DNA from: Lentisphaeria bacterium
GTDB lineage: Bacteria; Verrucomicrobiota; Lentisphaeria; Victivallales; Victivallaceae
DNA: 41,391 nt
Assembly (NCBI GenBank): GCA_017628235.1
Contig: JAGBZM010000037.1
Coordinates: 1-41,391 of the forward strand
Direction: 5' to 3'
The position numbers and the translations under genes are program-made. The notes below the pieces were generated by a model. The model was not told the origin of the DNA. It saw only the letters and a program-made list of their open reading frames with translations, and searched no databases. Of this stretch, positions 7,856 through 16,062 are shown piece after piece (position 1 is the stretch's first letter; the number at the start of each line of letters is the position of its first letter).

Positions 7856-9825
7856 AAAATTGCCGCCAGACTTTTCAGTTTGGCCAGATAATACGCCGTA
7901 TTTTCATCCCGGTGTTCCGGATCGGCCTCATCCAGCAGCCGGGAGTTCCCGACCACCGGAACTTTGGCTTTTTCTCCGGTAACGTAAAACTTTACTTTAT
8001 CTCCGGCACGGAACTTTCTGCCGGAAGCCAGTGCCAATTCATAAGGGGCGGAACGGCGGGCGGAACCGGAAGCAAGTTTTTTACGGTAATTTTCCGGCGA
8101 ATCGCTTAAAACTTCACTTTTGGCAAGATCTTCCAGCGCAATGGTACGGTTGAGTATCGCATTTTTCCAAAATTCAAAATTCTGTTGTGCCGCCTGCGGA
8201 TCGTTATGCAGTTTGGCAGATACTGCCGCCATAATATATTTGCGCTGAAATGGTTCCAATGCACGTGATTTAAGTGCGGCACCGGTCAGACGGATGCTGT
8301 TGTCTGCCAGAAGCAGGGCGTAATTTTTGGCCTTGTAAGAGAACATCGCCGGATATTCTGCATCAAATTCCAATTCGATTCCCGGCGGCAGAGCCTCCTG
8401 AAGTGCTGCATCGATCTGTCCGGAATCACTCTCCGGTATCTGAAAGTAGATACCGTCAGTATCCATTTCGATAACTGTTGCCCCGTGTTTTTGCAGGATT
8501 CCAGTCAATTTTTCCAGCAAATCCCGTCCATCGGCGGTAACTTTTGCCGCCAGCGCGTAATCATTGAATGCTCCCTGGGCGAACCCCAGATAACCGTAAA
8601 AGGAGTTTATTAATATTTTGAATGAACTTTGCAATGCCTCCAGCTGCCGCCGTTTGGCTTCTTCCGGTTCATTTCTGGCGCGGTCCTTGGCAGACAGCCG
8701 GAAATCCCGCAATTTTTTCAGCAACTGCAGAAAAATCCCCGCCTCATCCCGGGATGGAGATCGTCCGGCGGCCAGCAGCAGCGAGGGGTATAGAGAACGC
8801 ACATCACAGTGGCGCACCTGATGAAATACTCCGGCAACTTCCATCCCGGCCAATGCTCCGGTATAGTTCCGGGATGTTTCCGGCAGAGGAATAGCCCGGG
8901 AATTTTGCAGATATTCCGCGATCAATCTGGCATCCAGCGCACTGCCGGAGCCGCGCAAAACGGCTTCCTGAAAACCCAATGGCAGTTCCCGGGTACGGTA
9001 GAAGTACGCCGGCAGCAGAATACCGGCAAGGCCGTTGACAAGTTCCGGAACCGTTTGGCCATCGAGGTTAAAATACTCTTTAAGCACCGGCAGTTCCAGT
9101 TCTTCGATATCCCGGTGGGATGCATCGTACAACTGTACCGGAAAGAGCAGATCGATGATATGGCGGCCGGGAAGAGTGAATTTCTGATAAGAGTACTGTT
9201 TTTCAGCGACTGAATAGCGCGAAGAACGTACGCTGAAACTTCCATTATCCCGGCCGCAGTCGAGAGTTATCCGGTGTTTTTTTGCCCGTTTGAGCAGCAG
9301 CGGCAGATCATGACGGCAACAGTTGAAGCCCTCCAGCAAATCCGGATCAAAAATCTTTATCTGCTCATTGAAACAGCGGATGATTTCCGCTTCATCCCCG
9401 GAATATTCCGCTGAGAAACCGCTGTTGTCTGTCACTTGTATCCGGTCAATGACTTCGTTATCGCTGCTGAGTACGGCAAACTGCATCCGGCGCAAGGCAT
9501 CAAATTCCAATTCATCAAACAACCGTACTCCGGTCATACTCAATGCCTGCTGCAGCAGATCGCGGATGACCATTACTCCGGGGATTTTTTTCAGTTCCGG
9601 CAACTGTTTTTCGTACTCTTCCGGAGAAGAAAAAAACACCTGCCGGGAGAAGTTTCCATTCCCGGCAAGCGTTTTGACTGTACAATTTTTTATCTCCGCC
9701 GCAGATTCCGGAGCAAGCAGGACAAACGGGGAAAACGGCAGTATTTCAACTGCACAATTCTCCCCCCGGCGGACCCAGAGTTTCAATCCCCCCTGACCGG
9801 CTTCGGCGGCGACGACCTGTTTCAT
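7849..9825 (-). CDS. Family B DNA polymerase with degenerate exonuclease domain
   Basis: This 658-aa protein has family B polymerase motifs. Motif A is DVRSLYPS (341-348), motif B KILINSFYG (403-411), motif C DTDG (455-458), then YKAKNY (497-502) and TGAALKSRALEPFQ. It is smaller than Pol II and resembles a compact bacterial/archaeal PolB subgroup in which DTDG is usual. The N-terminal exonuclease fold is recognisable but damaged. After FDALRRMQ the Exo I site expected as LDIET reads FAVLS (116-120), so both acidic residues are gone. Exo II is EGFNCCRHD (Asp173 kept), and the Exo III Y-D segment appears missing. Proofreading is therefore probably lost. The start overlaps the purO stop (TGATG). 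Confidence 0.8.
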   Translation of the reverse strand: MKQVVAAEAGQGGLKLWVRRGENCAVEILPFSPFVLLAPESAAEIKNCTVKTLAGNGNFSRQVFFSSPEEYEKQLPELKKIPGVMVIRDLLQQALSMTGVRLFDELEFDALRRMQFAVLSSDNEVIDRIQVTDNSGFSAEYSGDEAEIIRCFNEQIKIFDPDLLEGFNCCRHDLPLLLKRAKKHRITLDCGRDNGSFSVRSSRYSVAEKQYSYQKFTLPGRHIIDLLFPVQLYDASHRDIEELELPVLKEYFNLDGQTVPELVNGLAGILLPAYFYRTRELPLGFQEAVLRGSGSALDARLIAEYLQNSRAIPLPETSRNYTGALAGMEVAGVFHQVRHCDVRSLYPSLLLAAGRSPSRDEAGIFLQLLKKLRDFRLSAKDRARNEPEEAKRRQLEALQSSFKILINSFYGYLGFAQGAFNDYALAAKVTADGRDLLEKLTGILQKHGATVIEMDTDGIYFQIPESDSGQIDAALQEALPPGIELEFDAEYPAMFSYKAKNYALLLADNSIRLTGAALKSRALEPFQRKYIMAAVSAKLHNDPQAAQQNFEFWKNAILNRTIALEDLAKSEVLSDSPENYRKKLASGSARRSAPYELALASGRKFRAGDKVKFYVTGEKAKVPVVGNSRLLDEADPEHRDENTAYYLAKLKSLAAIFQ

Positions 9826-10460
9826 CAGCAGATGACCGTAGCCAGATCGAAACCTTCGCCGTTATCCATTGCAGCTGCGCTGGTCACCGGCTGTTCAAAA
9901 TCGGCAAACACTCCGCCATTGACGATATAGTTCGCGGCACAATCCTGACAGGCTGCGTCAAAATTGCAGTCGATATTAGTGTCACACGGAGCATTTTTTT
10001 CATAAGTGGAGATGTAACGGGCCACTCCCGGTTCAAGCGCGAATTCCCGTACCAGCAGGGCATCTTTGCGGATGATGCCGAGATAACCTTTTTTGGAGAT
10101 CCGGCCGGCAACAGCAACCACCCGGGGCGTATCCAGCGAATCTTTTTCATAATCCATCGCCAGCAGACCGAGGCTGATGGCATCACGCACCGGCATGCCC
10201 ATTGCGATCTTTTCGGTGATCGGATCTGTCTGGGAACCATTGGTCGCGATGGCCCATTCTCCGGCGATCCGCAGGCAGTTATAGCTGATATACGGATTTT
10301 TGGCCAGATCGCTTTCAGCTCCCGGACGGGGAACGATGGCGATTTTACCGTTGTTTTCCACTGCCTGACGGTTGGGGAAAGAACGGGAAGATACGCGGTA
10401 CATAGCACAAACTTTTTCATTTTTCGTCATGCCGAATGCAACAATTCTGCCGATATACAT
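9825..10460 (-). CDS. purO: Archaeal-type IMP cyclohydrolase PurO
   Basis: This 211-aa protein matches the PurO fold family over its length: MYIGRIVAFG start, MYRVSSRSFPNRQAV, NPYISYNCLRI, NGSQTDPITEKI and MDYEKDSLDTPR. PurO closes FAICAR to IMP, the last step of de novo purine synthesis, a job done in most bacteria by the C-terminal... N-terminal domain pair of PurH. The C-terminal part contains several cysteines (APCDTNIDC, AACQDC) whose role I cannot assign. AAGGAG lies six bases before the ATG. It sits 36 nt after aroC and overlaps the polymerase start by one base. Confidence 0.85.
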   Translation of the reverse strand: MYIGRIVAFGMTKNEKVCAMYRVSSRSFPNRQAVENNGKIAIVPRPGAESDLAKNPYISYNCLRIAGEWAIATNGSQTDPITEKIAMGMPVRDAISLGLLAMDYEKDSLDTPRVVAVAGRISKKGYLGIIRKDALLVREFALEPGVARYISTYEKNAPCDTNIDCNFDAACQDCAANYIVNGGVFADFEQPVTSAAAMDNGEGFDLATVIC

Positions 10461-10496
10461 TTTTTTCTCCTTGTTTATTGGGTTGTATTTAAAGAA

Positions 10497-11561
10497 TCAT
10501 TTTATTTTTGCACATCTCTGCATCAGAGCGAAATCCGCCAGTACGATCGCGGTCATCGCTTCAATGACCGGAATTATCCGGGGAATTATACACGGATCGT
10601 GGCGTCCGGTGATCGCAATCTGTCTGGAATTACCGTCAGTACCGATGGTACTCTGTTCTCTGGAAATCGACGGAGTCGGTTTGACCGCAACAGAAAAGAG
10701 TATCTCTTCACCGGTGGAAATCCCGCCGAGAATACCGCCGGCATGGTTGGTGGCAAATCTGCCGCCGGGGAGCATGGCATCATTGTTTTCACTGCCGAGC
10801 ATTCCGGCAGCAGCAAAACCATCACCGAAACTGATACCTTTCACTCCGCCCAGAGACAGCATGGCATAGGCCAGTTTGGCATCAAGTTTATCGAAAACCG
10901 GCTCTCCCCAACCCGGCGGGACGTTAGTCACTTTGCAGCATACCACTCCGCCGACACTGTCACCGGCGGCCCGGGCAGTGGCAATGGCCTGGGCCATCTT
11001 TCCGGCAGCCTCTTTGTCCGGTGAACGTGCAGGATTTTTTTCAATTTCTTCCGGATTAAAAGTTTCTGCTTTGATTCCGGCGATTTCTCCTGCCCAGGCA
11101 CGGATATTGGTTCCGGTCAGGGAATGCAGCAGCATTTTGGCCACAGCACCGGCGGCCACTCTGGCGCAGGTTTCCCGCCCGGAAGAACGTCCGCCGCCCC
11201 GGTAATCCCGGATGCCGTATTTTGTGTAATAACCGTAATCAGCGTGTCCGGGACGGAAAACTTCTGCCAGTTCCCGGTAATCACCGCTGCGCTGGCTGGT
11301 ATTGCGTATCAGCATGGCCATAGGGGTGCCGGTGGATATGTCATCAAGTATGCCTGAGAGAATCTCCACCTGATCATCTTCCTGCCGGGAGGTGGTCAAT
11401 AATGACTGTCCCGGACGGCGGCGGGCCATCTCCTGCCGGATCACTTCCCGGTCGATCCGGAGGCCGGCGGGCAGACCGTCGATGACAACCCCGAGTGCTT
11501 CACCGTGAGATTCTCCGAAGGTGGAGATTTTGAAAATATTTCCGAAACAGCTGCCGCCCAT
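10497..11561 (-). CDS. aroC: Chorismate synthase
   Basis: This 354-aa protein converts EPSP to chorismate with reduced FMN, the last shikimate step. The N-terminus is GNIFKISTFGESHG, followed by RRRPGQ, GSSGRETCARVAAG-type signature (GGRSSGRETCARV), and GGISTGE with the C-terminal KPTPSI. The open frame runs 52 codons further upstream into argB, but GGAG seven bases before 11561 and family length select MGGSCFGN as start. An ATG six bases earlier (11567) would leave only one base of spacing. It lies 20 nt after argB. Confidence 0.95.
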   Translation of the reverse strand: MGGSCFGNIFKISTFGESHGEALGVVIDGLPAGLRIDREVIRQEMARRRPGQSLLTTSRQEDDQVEILSGILDDISTGTPMAMLIRNTSQRSGDYRELAEVFRPGHADYGYYTKYGIRDYRGGGRSSGRETCARVAAGAVAKMLLHSLTGTNIRAWAGEIAGIKAETFNPEEIEKNPARSPDKEAAGKMAQAIATARAAGDSVGGVVCCKVTNVPPGWGEPVFDKLDAKLAYAMLSLGGVKGISFGDGFAAAGMLGSENNDAMLPGGRFATNHAGGILGGISTGEEILFSVAVKPTPSISREQSTIGTDGNSRQIAITGRHDPCIIPRIIPVIEAMTAIVLADFALMQRCAKIK

Positions 11562-11581
11562 ACTCATGCTCCGTTGTCCAA

Positions 11582-12478
11582 TTACATTTTTGAATCCGGC
11601 CGGACGATCTGGGTACCGACACCGTCTTCTGTGAAAATCTCCAACAGCAGGGCGTGCGGGATGCGGCCATTGATCATGTGAACTTTGTTGATGCCGGATT
11701 CCAGAGCTTTCACACATCCCTGGACTTTGGGAAGCATACCTCCGGAAAGTACTCCGCTGCGGACCAGTTCCGGAATATCAGTGGTACGGATGGTGGGAAT
11801 GACCGAAGTTTCATCATCCCGCCGGGAGAGAACTCCGGGAACATCACTGACGAAGACCAGTTTGCGGGCATGGAGAGCTTCGGCAATTTTACTGGCAGCG
11901 GTATCCGCATTGATATTATAGATATTGCCGTCGATCCCGGAACCCAGCGGTGTGACCACCGGAATTTTGCCTTCCGCGATCGCTTCCAGGATGGCGGAGG
12001 TATTCACGCCGGTTACTTTGCCGACGAAACCGACATCTTCTTCAACGCCGGAAACCGGATCTTTGCTCAGGGTTTTTTCGGCCCGCAGGATCTCTTTGCC
12101 GGAAATTCCACAGGTATTGCCGCCGGCTTGGATACCGAGTTCGACGAGCTGTTTATTGACTTGATTGTGCAGGACATCATCGACCACTTTGATTGTTTCC
12201 GAACAGGTATAGCGCAGGCCGTTGACAAATTTCACCGGAATACCTTTTTCCTGCAGTGCCGCTGAAATCGCCTTGCCGCCGCCGTGAACGACTACCGGAG
12301 TGATACCGATGGCTTCGAGCATGACGATATCCCGCATGGCTCCGGCGACCAGTTTGGGTTCTTCCATCACACTGCCGCCGAATTTTACCACTACCAGTGA
12401 ATGCCGGAACCGCTGGATATACGGCAGGGCTTCGACCAGAACATTGGCTTTTTCGATCAGATTTTCCATAAAACTCAT
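11582..12478 (-). CDS. argB: Acetylglutamate kinase
   Basis: This 298-aa amino-acid kinase phosphorylates N-acetylglutamate in arginine synthesis. Signatures seen are VVVKFGGSVM, VVVHGGGKAIS, NGLRYT, GNIYNINADTAA, KLVFVSDVPGVL and GGMLPKV. The N-terminal helix (ENLIEKANVLVEALPYIQRF) is of the kind seen in arginine-inhibited enzymes, which suggests feedback control, though this is inference. The ATG at 12478 has AAGGA nine bases upstream, and lies two bases after the queH stop. A GTG at 12484 is the alternative. Confidence 0.95.
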   Translation of the reverse strand: MSFMENLIEKANVLVEALPYIQRFRHSLVVVKFGGSVMEEPKLVAGAMRDIVMLEAIGITPVVVHGGGKAISAALQEKGIPVKFVNGLRYTCSETIKVVDDVLHNQVNKQLVELGIQAGGNTCGISGKEILRAEKTLSKDPVSGVEEDVGFVGKVTGVNTSAILEAIAEGKIPVVTPLGSGIDGNIYNINADTAASKIAEALHARKLVFVSDVPGVLSRRDDETSVIPTIRTTDIPELVRSGVLSGGMLPKVQGCVKALESGINKVHMINGRIPHALLLEIFTEDGVGTQIVRPDSKM

Positions 12479-12480
12479 AA

Positions 12481-13032
12481 TCACTTTTCCTTATGTTTCA
12501 ACTCCGCCTCCCGGCGGGAAAATTCACAACCGCAGTAATTCTGACGGTAAAAACCATGTTTCCGGGCAAATCTGCAGCCGGTCAGATAACCGTCTTTCTT
12601 CTTGAAATCAAGTTTTTCAAAGTTCTCCCACTGTCCGGCGATCTCAAATATCGCCCGGCTGGATTTGCGCGGACTGACGGTCAATGTGGTGGCAAAGGCC
12701 ATATTTCCCGCCGCCGCAGCAGTGCGCGCCAGATTGAATTTGAAACACTTCAAACACCGTCTGCCGCACTCCGGTTCATTTTCCAACCCTTTGACCGCCG
12801 CCAACCATGCCTGATGATCGTAGGGGTCCACGATCAACGGCAGATGGTAATATTCTGCCAGAAACTTCACCGGTGCGAGGCGTTTGTCAAACTCCTCCTG
12901 CGAATCCAGATTGCTGTTGGAGTAAAAAAGTGCGACTTCCCGCCCGGGAGCGATCATCTCCGGACGGTTGACGCAACCACCGCCGCACGGGGCACAGCAA
13001 ATATGCAGCAGCAAAGCAGGTGATTCCGGCAT
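12481..13032 (-). CDS. queH: Epoxyqueuosine reductase QueH
   Basis: This 183-aa protein reduces epoxyqueuosine to queuosine in tRNA anticodons (GUN tRNAs, including tRNA-His). It has the family's cysteine sets: LLHICCAPCGG at the N-terminus, ECGRRCLKCF in the middle and NYCGCEFS near the end. The segments FYSNSNLDSQEEFDKR and TTLTVSPRKSS are also typical. It is the first gene of the queH-argB-aroC-purO-polymerase run. AAGGGAG lies 11 nt upstream. A promoter candidate is at 13076-13104. Confidence 0.92.
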   Translation of the reverse strand: MPESPALLLHICCAPCGGGCVNRPEMIAPGREVALFYSNSNLDSQEEFDKRLAPVKFLAEYYHLPLIVDPYDHQAWLAAVKGLENEPECGRRCLKCFKFNLARTAAAAGNMAFATTLTVSPRKSSRAIFEIAGQWENFEKLDFKKKDGYLTGCRFARKHGFYRQNYCGCEFSRREAELKHKEK

Positions 13033-13075
13033 GCCAAACTTTTCTCCCTTGAAAAACTCTTTCTGTCAACGTTAT

Positions 13076-13104
13076 AACATACTGCAAAATCATCGTTTTT
13101 ACAA
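13076..13104 (-). promoter_or_regulatory. Candidate promoter of the queH run
   Basis: On the minus strand TTGTAA (13099-13104), a 17-nt spacer, then TATGTT (13076-13081), in the short gap between the terminator at 13117-13144 and the queH start. The -10 matches consensus at four of six positions. Confidence 0.35.
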
Positions 13105-13116
13105 GAGTGAAGATAC

Positions 13117-13144
13117 AAAAAAACGGCGCAGAACGCCGTTTTTA
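13117..13144 (-). terminator. Intrinsic terminator downstream of the small membrane protein
   Basis: AAACGGCG-CAGAA-CGCCGTTT is a GC-rich stem with A-tract on one side and T-tract on the other, so it can work on both strands. On the minus strand it follows the stop of the 89-aa gene by about 16 nt and precedes the queH promoter. Confidence 0.75.
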
Positions 13145-13159
13145 TCCCCTGTCCGGGAA

Positions 13160-13429
13160 TTATTCTCCGGTACAGCGGTTGATTTTGCCGGTAAATACCA
13201 TCAGCATACCGAGGATCATGGCGAGGATCGCCGTTCCGCTGAACAGGGCAAAATCTTCCATCTGCAGGATCACAAAATTGACTGCACAGCTGAATGCGAA
13301 CACCGCAGCGAGGATCACTGCCGGCAGCATATGGAAAAGTACCGGCGCGCCGGAAGCAATGATATATTGCACCGGATGGATTTCGGTTTTGCTCAAAAAT
13401 TCACCGCAGACAAGAGTGAAAAAGAACAC
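13160..13429 (-). CDS. Small hydrophobic membrane protein, unknown function
   Basis: I do not recognise this 89-aa protein. It has about three hydrophobic segments (MFFFTLVCGEFL; residues ~23-55, PVQYIIASG to NFVIL; and FSGTAILAMILGMLMVF) and short charged ends, so it is probably an inner-membrane protein. The start is GTG at 13429 with AAGG five bases before it. The frame is open 17 codons further up but without ATG. A strong terminator follows its stop, which supports a real transcript. It lies downstream of the oxidoreductase, with a 12-bp hairpin (13448-13478) between. Confidence 0.5.
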   Translation of the reverse strand: MFFFTLVCGEFLSKTEIHPVQYIIASGAPVLFHMLPAVILAAVFAFSCAVNFVILQMEDFALFSGTAILAMILGMLMVFTGKINRCTGE

Positions 13430-13447
13430 CGCTGCCTTGTAAACAAT

Positions 13448-13478
13448 GTCTGCGGTACGACAATGGCGTGCCGCAGAC
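13448..13478. terminator. 12-bp hairpin between oxidoreductase and small membrane gene
   Basis: GTCTGCGGTACG and CGTGCCGCAGAC pair with one G-T wobble around the seven-base loop ACAATGG. On the minus strand the next bases are ATTGTTTAC, a poor U-tract, so it could be a weak terminator for the oxidoreductase, a processing site, or a leader structure 19 nt before the GTG of the 89-aa gene. Confidence 0.5.
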
Positions 13479-13524
13479 AGTTAACTTTTCTTCTGCTTTC
13501 TTTTCCAGTGCAAAGAAGGGTGAG

Positions 13525-14661
13525 TCAGCGGTTGAGTTTTTTCCAGATCGGTTCAAGGTCGATGATGGTGCCTTTTTCCGCCGCTTCATCCAGGGCGAGA
13601 GCGAGAACGGCACTTTCCAGCCCTTCATCGCCGCTGCATTTCGGGGCGGCACCGGTACACATGGTTTCGTAAAGTTCTTTCATGATGAATGCATCACCGC
13701 CGCCGTGTCCGTCGCCGGAGAAGGAGATGGTGGTTTCCCCCTCATCGCCCAGAGTACGCAAGGTAAGTTTGCCGGAATACAATTCGATGACCATAGTTCC
13801 TTCGGTACAGTGGAAAACCATCCGCCGTTCCGGTATCGGATTGCACATGGTGGCGCAGAACGAGACAAAGATGTTATTGCGGTAACGGACAATGGCGATC
13901 TGATTATCTTTCATATCCTGCCCGCCGTCAAAGGGCATGTGTTCCCGGTGGGGATCTTCCCAGGTGAGGAATTGGTCACGGGAATATTTTTCCTCAATAT
14001 ATTTATTTTCCGGAATGAAGAAATCCTGTTTGCCGAAGGAAGCTGCCTGGCTGGGCAGGGATTGACAGAACCAGTTGATCAGGTCAAGATCGTGACAGCA
14101 TTTTTCCAGAATGTGCGGTCCGGAAACCTGACTGTCGCGCCGCCAGTTGCAAACGATGTATCCGCCGTGTGCCGGCCGGATATTTTCATTGGCCTGGATC
14201 GTCATTATCCGGCCCAGTTTGCCGCTGTCAAGCAGTTCTTTGGCTTTACGGTAAAGCGGAGCATAACGGAGAACGAAACCGGTGGCAAAAAGTTTGCCGC
14301 TTTTCTGATGGGCTTCAAAAATCTCCTGACAGTCATCAATAGTGGTGGCCAGAGGTTTTTCTGTGAATACATGTTTGCCGGCGGCGAATGCCTCCAGAAT
14401 ATGCTGCTTGTGAAAGGCGTTGGGAGAAAAAACCATCACCCACTCCACGCCGGGAGTATTGATCGCTTCGAGACTTGAAGAACAGTATTTGGTCCCGGTA
14501 AGCTGCAGCGTTTCGCAGAAGGTATCCATCTGGGCTTTGTCCGGATCGAAAACCGCGAGGATATTGACGTTGCGTTTGGAATCGTTCAACAGGCAGTTGA
14601 CTACATAGCGGGATCTGCCGCCGGCGGCGATAACGGCGACATTGATTTTTTTATCGCACAT
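13525..14661 (-). CDS. Gfo/Idh/MocA family oxidoreductase
   Basis: This 378-aa protein has an N-terminal NAD(P)-binding Rossmann domain (VAVIAAGGRSRYVV, residues ~8-22), the family's EKPLATT motif at ~97-103, and a C-terminal alpha/beta domain with HDLDLINWF and SGDGHGGGD. Members oxidise or epimerise sugars and polyols, or act as NAD-dependent glycosidases (GH109-like). The substrate is not readable. It is divergent from an AraC-type regulator across 80 bp with overlapping promoters, so it is a likely target of that regulator. The start follows AAAGGAG. Confidence 0.88.
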   Translation of the reverse strand: MCDKKINVAVIAAGGRSRYVVNCLLNDSKRNVNILAVFDPDKAQMDTFCETLQLTGTKYCSSSLEAINTPGVEWVMVFSPNAFHKQHILEAFAAGKHVFTEKPLATTIDDCQEIFEAHQKSGKLFATGFVLRYAPLYRKAKELLDSGKLGRIMTIQANENIRPAHGGYIVCNWRRDSQVSGPHILEKCCHDLDLINWFCQSLPSQAASFGKQDFFIPENKYIEEKYSRDQFLTWEDPHREHMPFDGGQDMKDNQIAIVRYRNNIFVSFCATMCNPIPERRMVFHCTEGTMVIELYSGKLTLRTLGDEGETTISFSGDGHGGGDAFIMKELYETMCTGAAPKCSGDEGLESAVLALALDEAAEKGTIIDLEPIWKKLNR

Positions 14662-14689
14662 GATTTCTCCTTTCGTTTTATTGTTTTTC

Positions 14690-14717
14690 TTGAAAAAAGT
14701 TTTGTCTGTATTATATT
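14690..14717 (+). promoter_or_regulatory. Candidate promoter of the AraC-type regulator
   Basis: TTGAAA (14690-14695), a 16-nt spacer, then TATATT (14712-14717), about 24 nt before the first ATG. The -10 overlaps a minus-strand TATAATATAAT that could serve the divergent oxidoreductase gene, so the two promoters share DNA. Confidence 0.5.
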
Positions 14718-14741
14718 ATACACCGAAAACATTAAAAGCGG

Positions 14742-15623
14742 ATGGAAAAAAGTTGCATTATGGATGACAAAAAAATAGAAATAAGTCAAGTTTCTCATAT
14801 CCACCGGTTGATTGCCCGGATGCCGGAGGCAGCCAGAGAATACGGCCTGTGGGTCATCAACGGTTCGGTTGGAGATATCAGCCGCCGTTCATCCTTTGAT
14901 TGTTCTCCTGACCGGCAATTTGAATTTTACTCTTTAAGCCACATGTTTTCCGGAAAAGGCAAAATGCGCATGGGCAACCGGGTCTGGAATGTCGAAGCCG
15001 GGGATGCGGTGTTGGTCTGTCCGGGGGATTGGCACTTTTACGGCGGTTGTGACGGTAATTTTTATCAGGAGGATGCCATCCGGTTCTGCGGCAGAATACC
15101 CGATTTCATGCGCCGGAACGGATTGCTGCGGACTTCGGTGCTGCACATCGGGGCGGTGAGAAGACTGCTGCCATTGATCGAGTGTTCCCGTTCCCCGGCT
15201 CCGGATGCCTGGCTGAAATCAGCTCTGGGATTGCAGGAACTGCTGCTGGAATTCAGCCGGAGAAACCGTCAGTCTCCGATCGAATCATTGCTTGCTGCCA
15301 TCGATCAGGCTCCGCCGGAGTACTGGTGGAGCGTGGAGGAGCTTGCCGAATTACGCGGTATATCCTGCGATCGTCTGCGCCGGGAATTTCTCCGCCATAC
15401 CGGCATGCTGCCCAAAGCCTATCTGGAAAACTGCAAACTCAAACTTGCCGCAGAATATCTGATTTCATTTACCGCATCGGTCACGGACACGGCCCGGCAC
15501 TTCGGCTATATGGACCGTTATCACTTCAGCCGCCGCTTCAAACATCTTTTCGGCGTTTCGCCTGAACAGTACCGCAAACTGTTTTCTTCCCGCACAGTCA
15601 GTGGTGATACGCCCCGCCATTGA
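14742..15623 (+). CDS. AraC family transcriptional regulator
   Basis: This 293-aa protein has an N-terminal cupin-like sensor domain (SGKGKMRMGNRVWNVEAGD, LVCPGDWHF at ~80-105) and a C-terminal double helix-turn-helix (residues ~195-285): WSVEELAELRGISCDRLRREF then VTDTARHFGYMDRYHFSRRFKHLFGVSPEQYR. This is the sugar-sensing AraC layout. It is divergent from a Gfo/Idh/MocA oxidoreductase and probably controls it. An internal ATG at 14760 is a possible start; neither has a well-spaced Shine-Dalgarno. The 3' end overlaps convergent rlmH by 26 bp. Confidence 0.92.
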   Translation: MEKSCIMDDKKIEISQVSHIHRLIARMPEAAREYGLWVINGSVGDISRRSSFDCSPDRQFEFYSLSHMFSGKGKMRMGNRVWNVEAGDAVLVCPGDWHFYGGCDGNFYQEDAIRFCGRIPDFMRRNGLLRTSVLHIGAVRRLLPLIECSRSPAPDAWLKSALGLQELLLEFSRRNRQSPIESLLAAIDQAPPEYWWSVEELAELRGISCDRLRREFLRHTGMLPKAYLENCKLKLAAEYLISFTASVTDTARHFGYMDRYHFSRRFKHLFGVSPEQYRKLFSSRTVSGDTPRH

Positions 15624-16047
15624 GCAAATTCAAGCCCCGGTAGAGCTGTTCGAGAAAGATCAACCGTGCCATTTCGTGGGTGAAAGTCAACTTGGAAAGA
15701 GCCCAGAGCCGGGCGGCCGCCGCTTTGACCTCCGGCGCGATACCGTAAGGTCCGCCGATGATAAAAACGATTTTACGATCGATTTTTCCCAGAAAATCGG
15801 CAAATTCCCGGGTGGTAAATTCCCGGCCTTCCTCAGTGAGAACCACCACCATTGCCCCGCGATCTTTTTCCAGTTCGCGGAGCATGGCTTTACCTTCGTT
15901 TCTGACATCTGAATCCGGCAGGATGACCACTTCACATTTACCGTAGGCATGCAGACGGGTGAGAAACTCCTGACAGCGGGCATCGAAAGTGCGGTCACGC
16001 ATTTTGCCGACCGCGATCAGTTTGATGATCTTTTCGTACTTTGCCAT
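15598..16047 (-). CDS. rlmH: 23S rRNA pseudouridine-1915 N3-methyltransferase RlmH
   Basis: This 149-aa SPOUT methyltransferase shows the RlmH C-terminal signature: FIIGGPYG for SAM binding, LSKLTFTHEMARLIFLEQLYR, and the terminal GGAYHH. It methylates pseudouridine 1915 in 23S helix 69 of the 70S ribosome. The frame could start at a TTG (16062) directly after the glycosyltransferase stop, but GGCGG before the ATG at 16047 and family alignment favour the ATG. Confidence 0.96.
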   Translation of the reverse strand: MAKYEKIIKLIAVGKMRDRTFDARCQEFLTRLHAYGKCEVVILPDSDVRNEGKAMLRELEKDRGAMVVVLTEEGREFTTREFADFLGKIDRKIVFIIGGPYGIAPEVKAAAARLWALSKLTFTHEMARLIFLEQLYRGLNLLNGGAYHH

Positions 16048-16062
16048 TGTACCGCCGGACAA

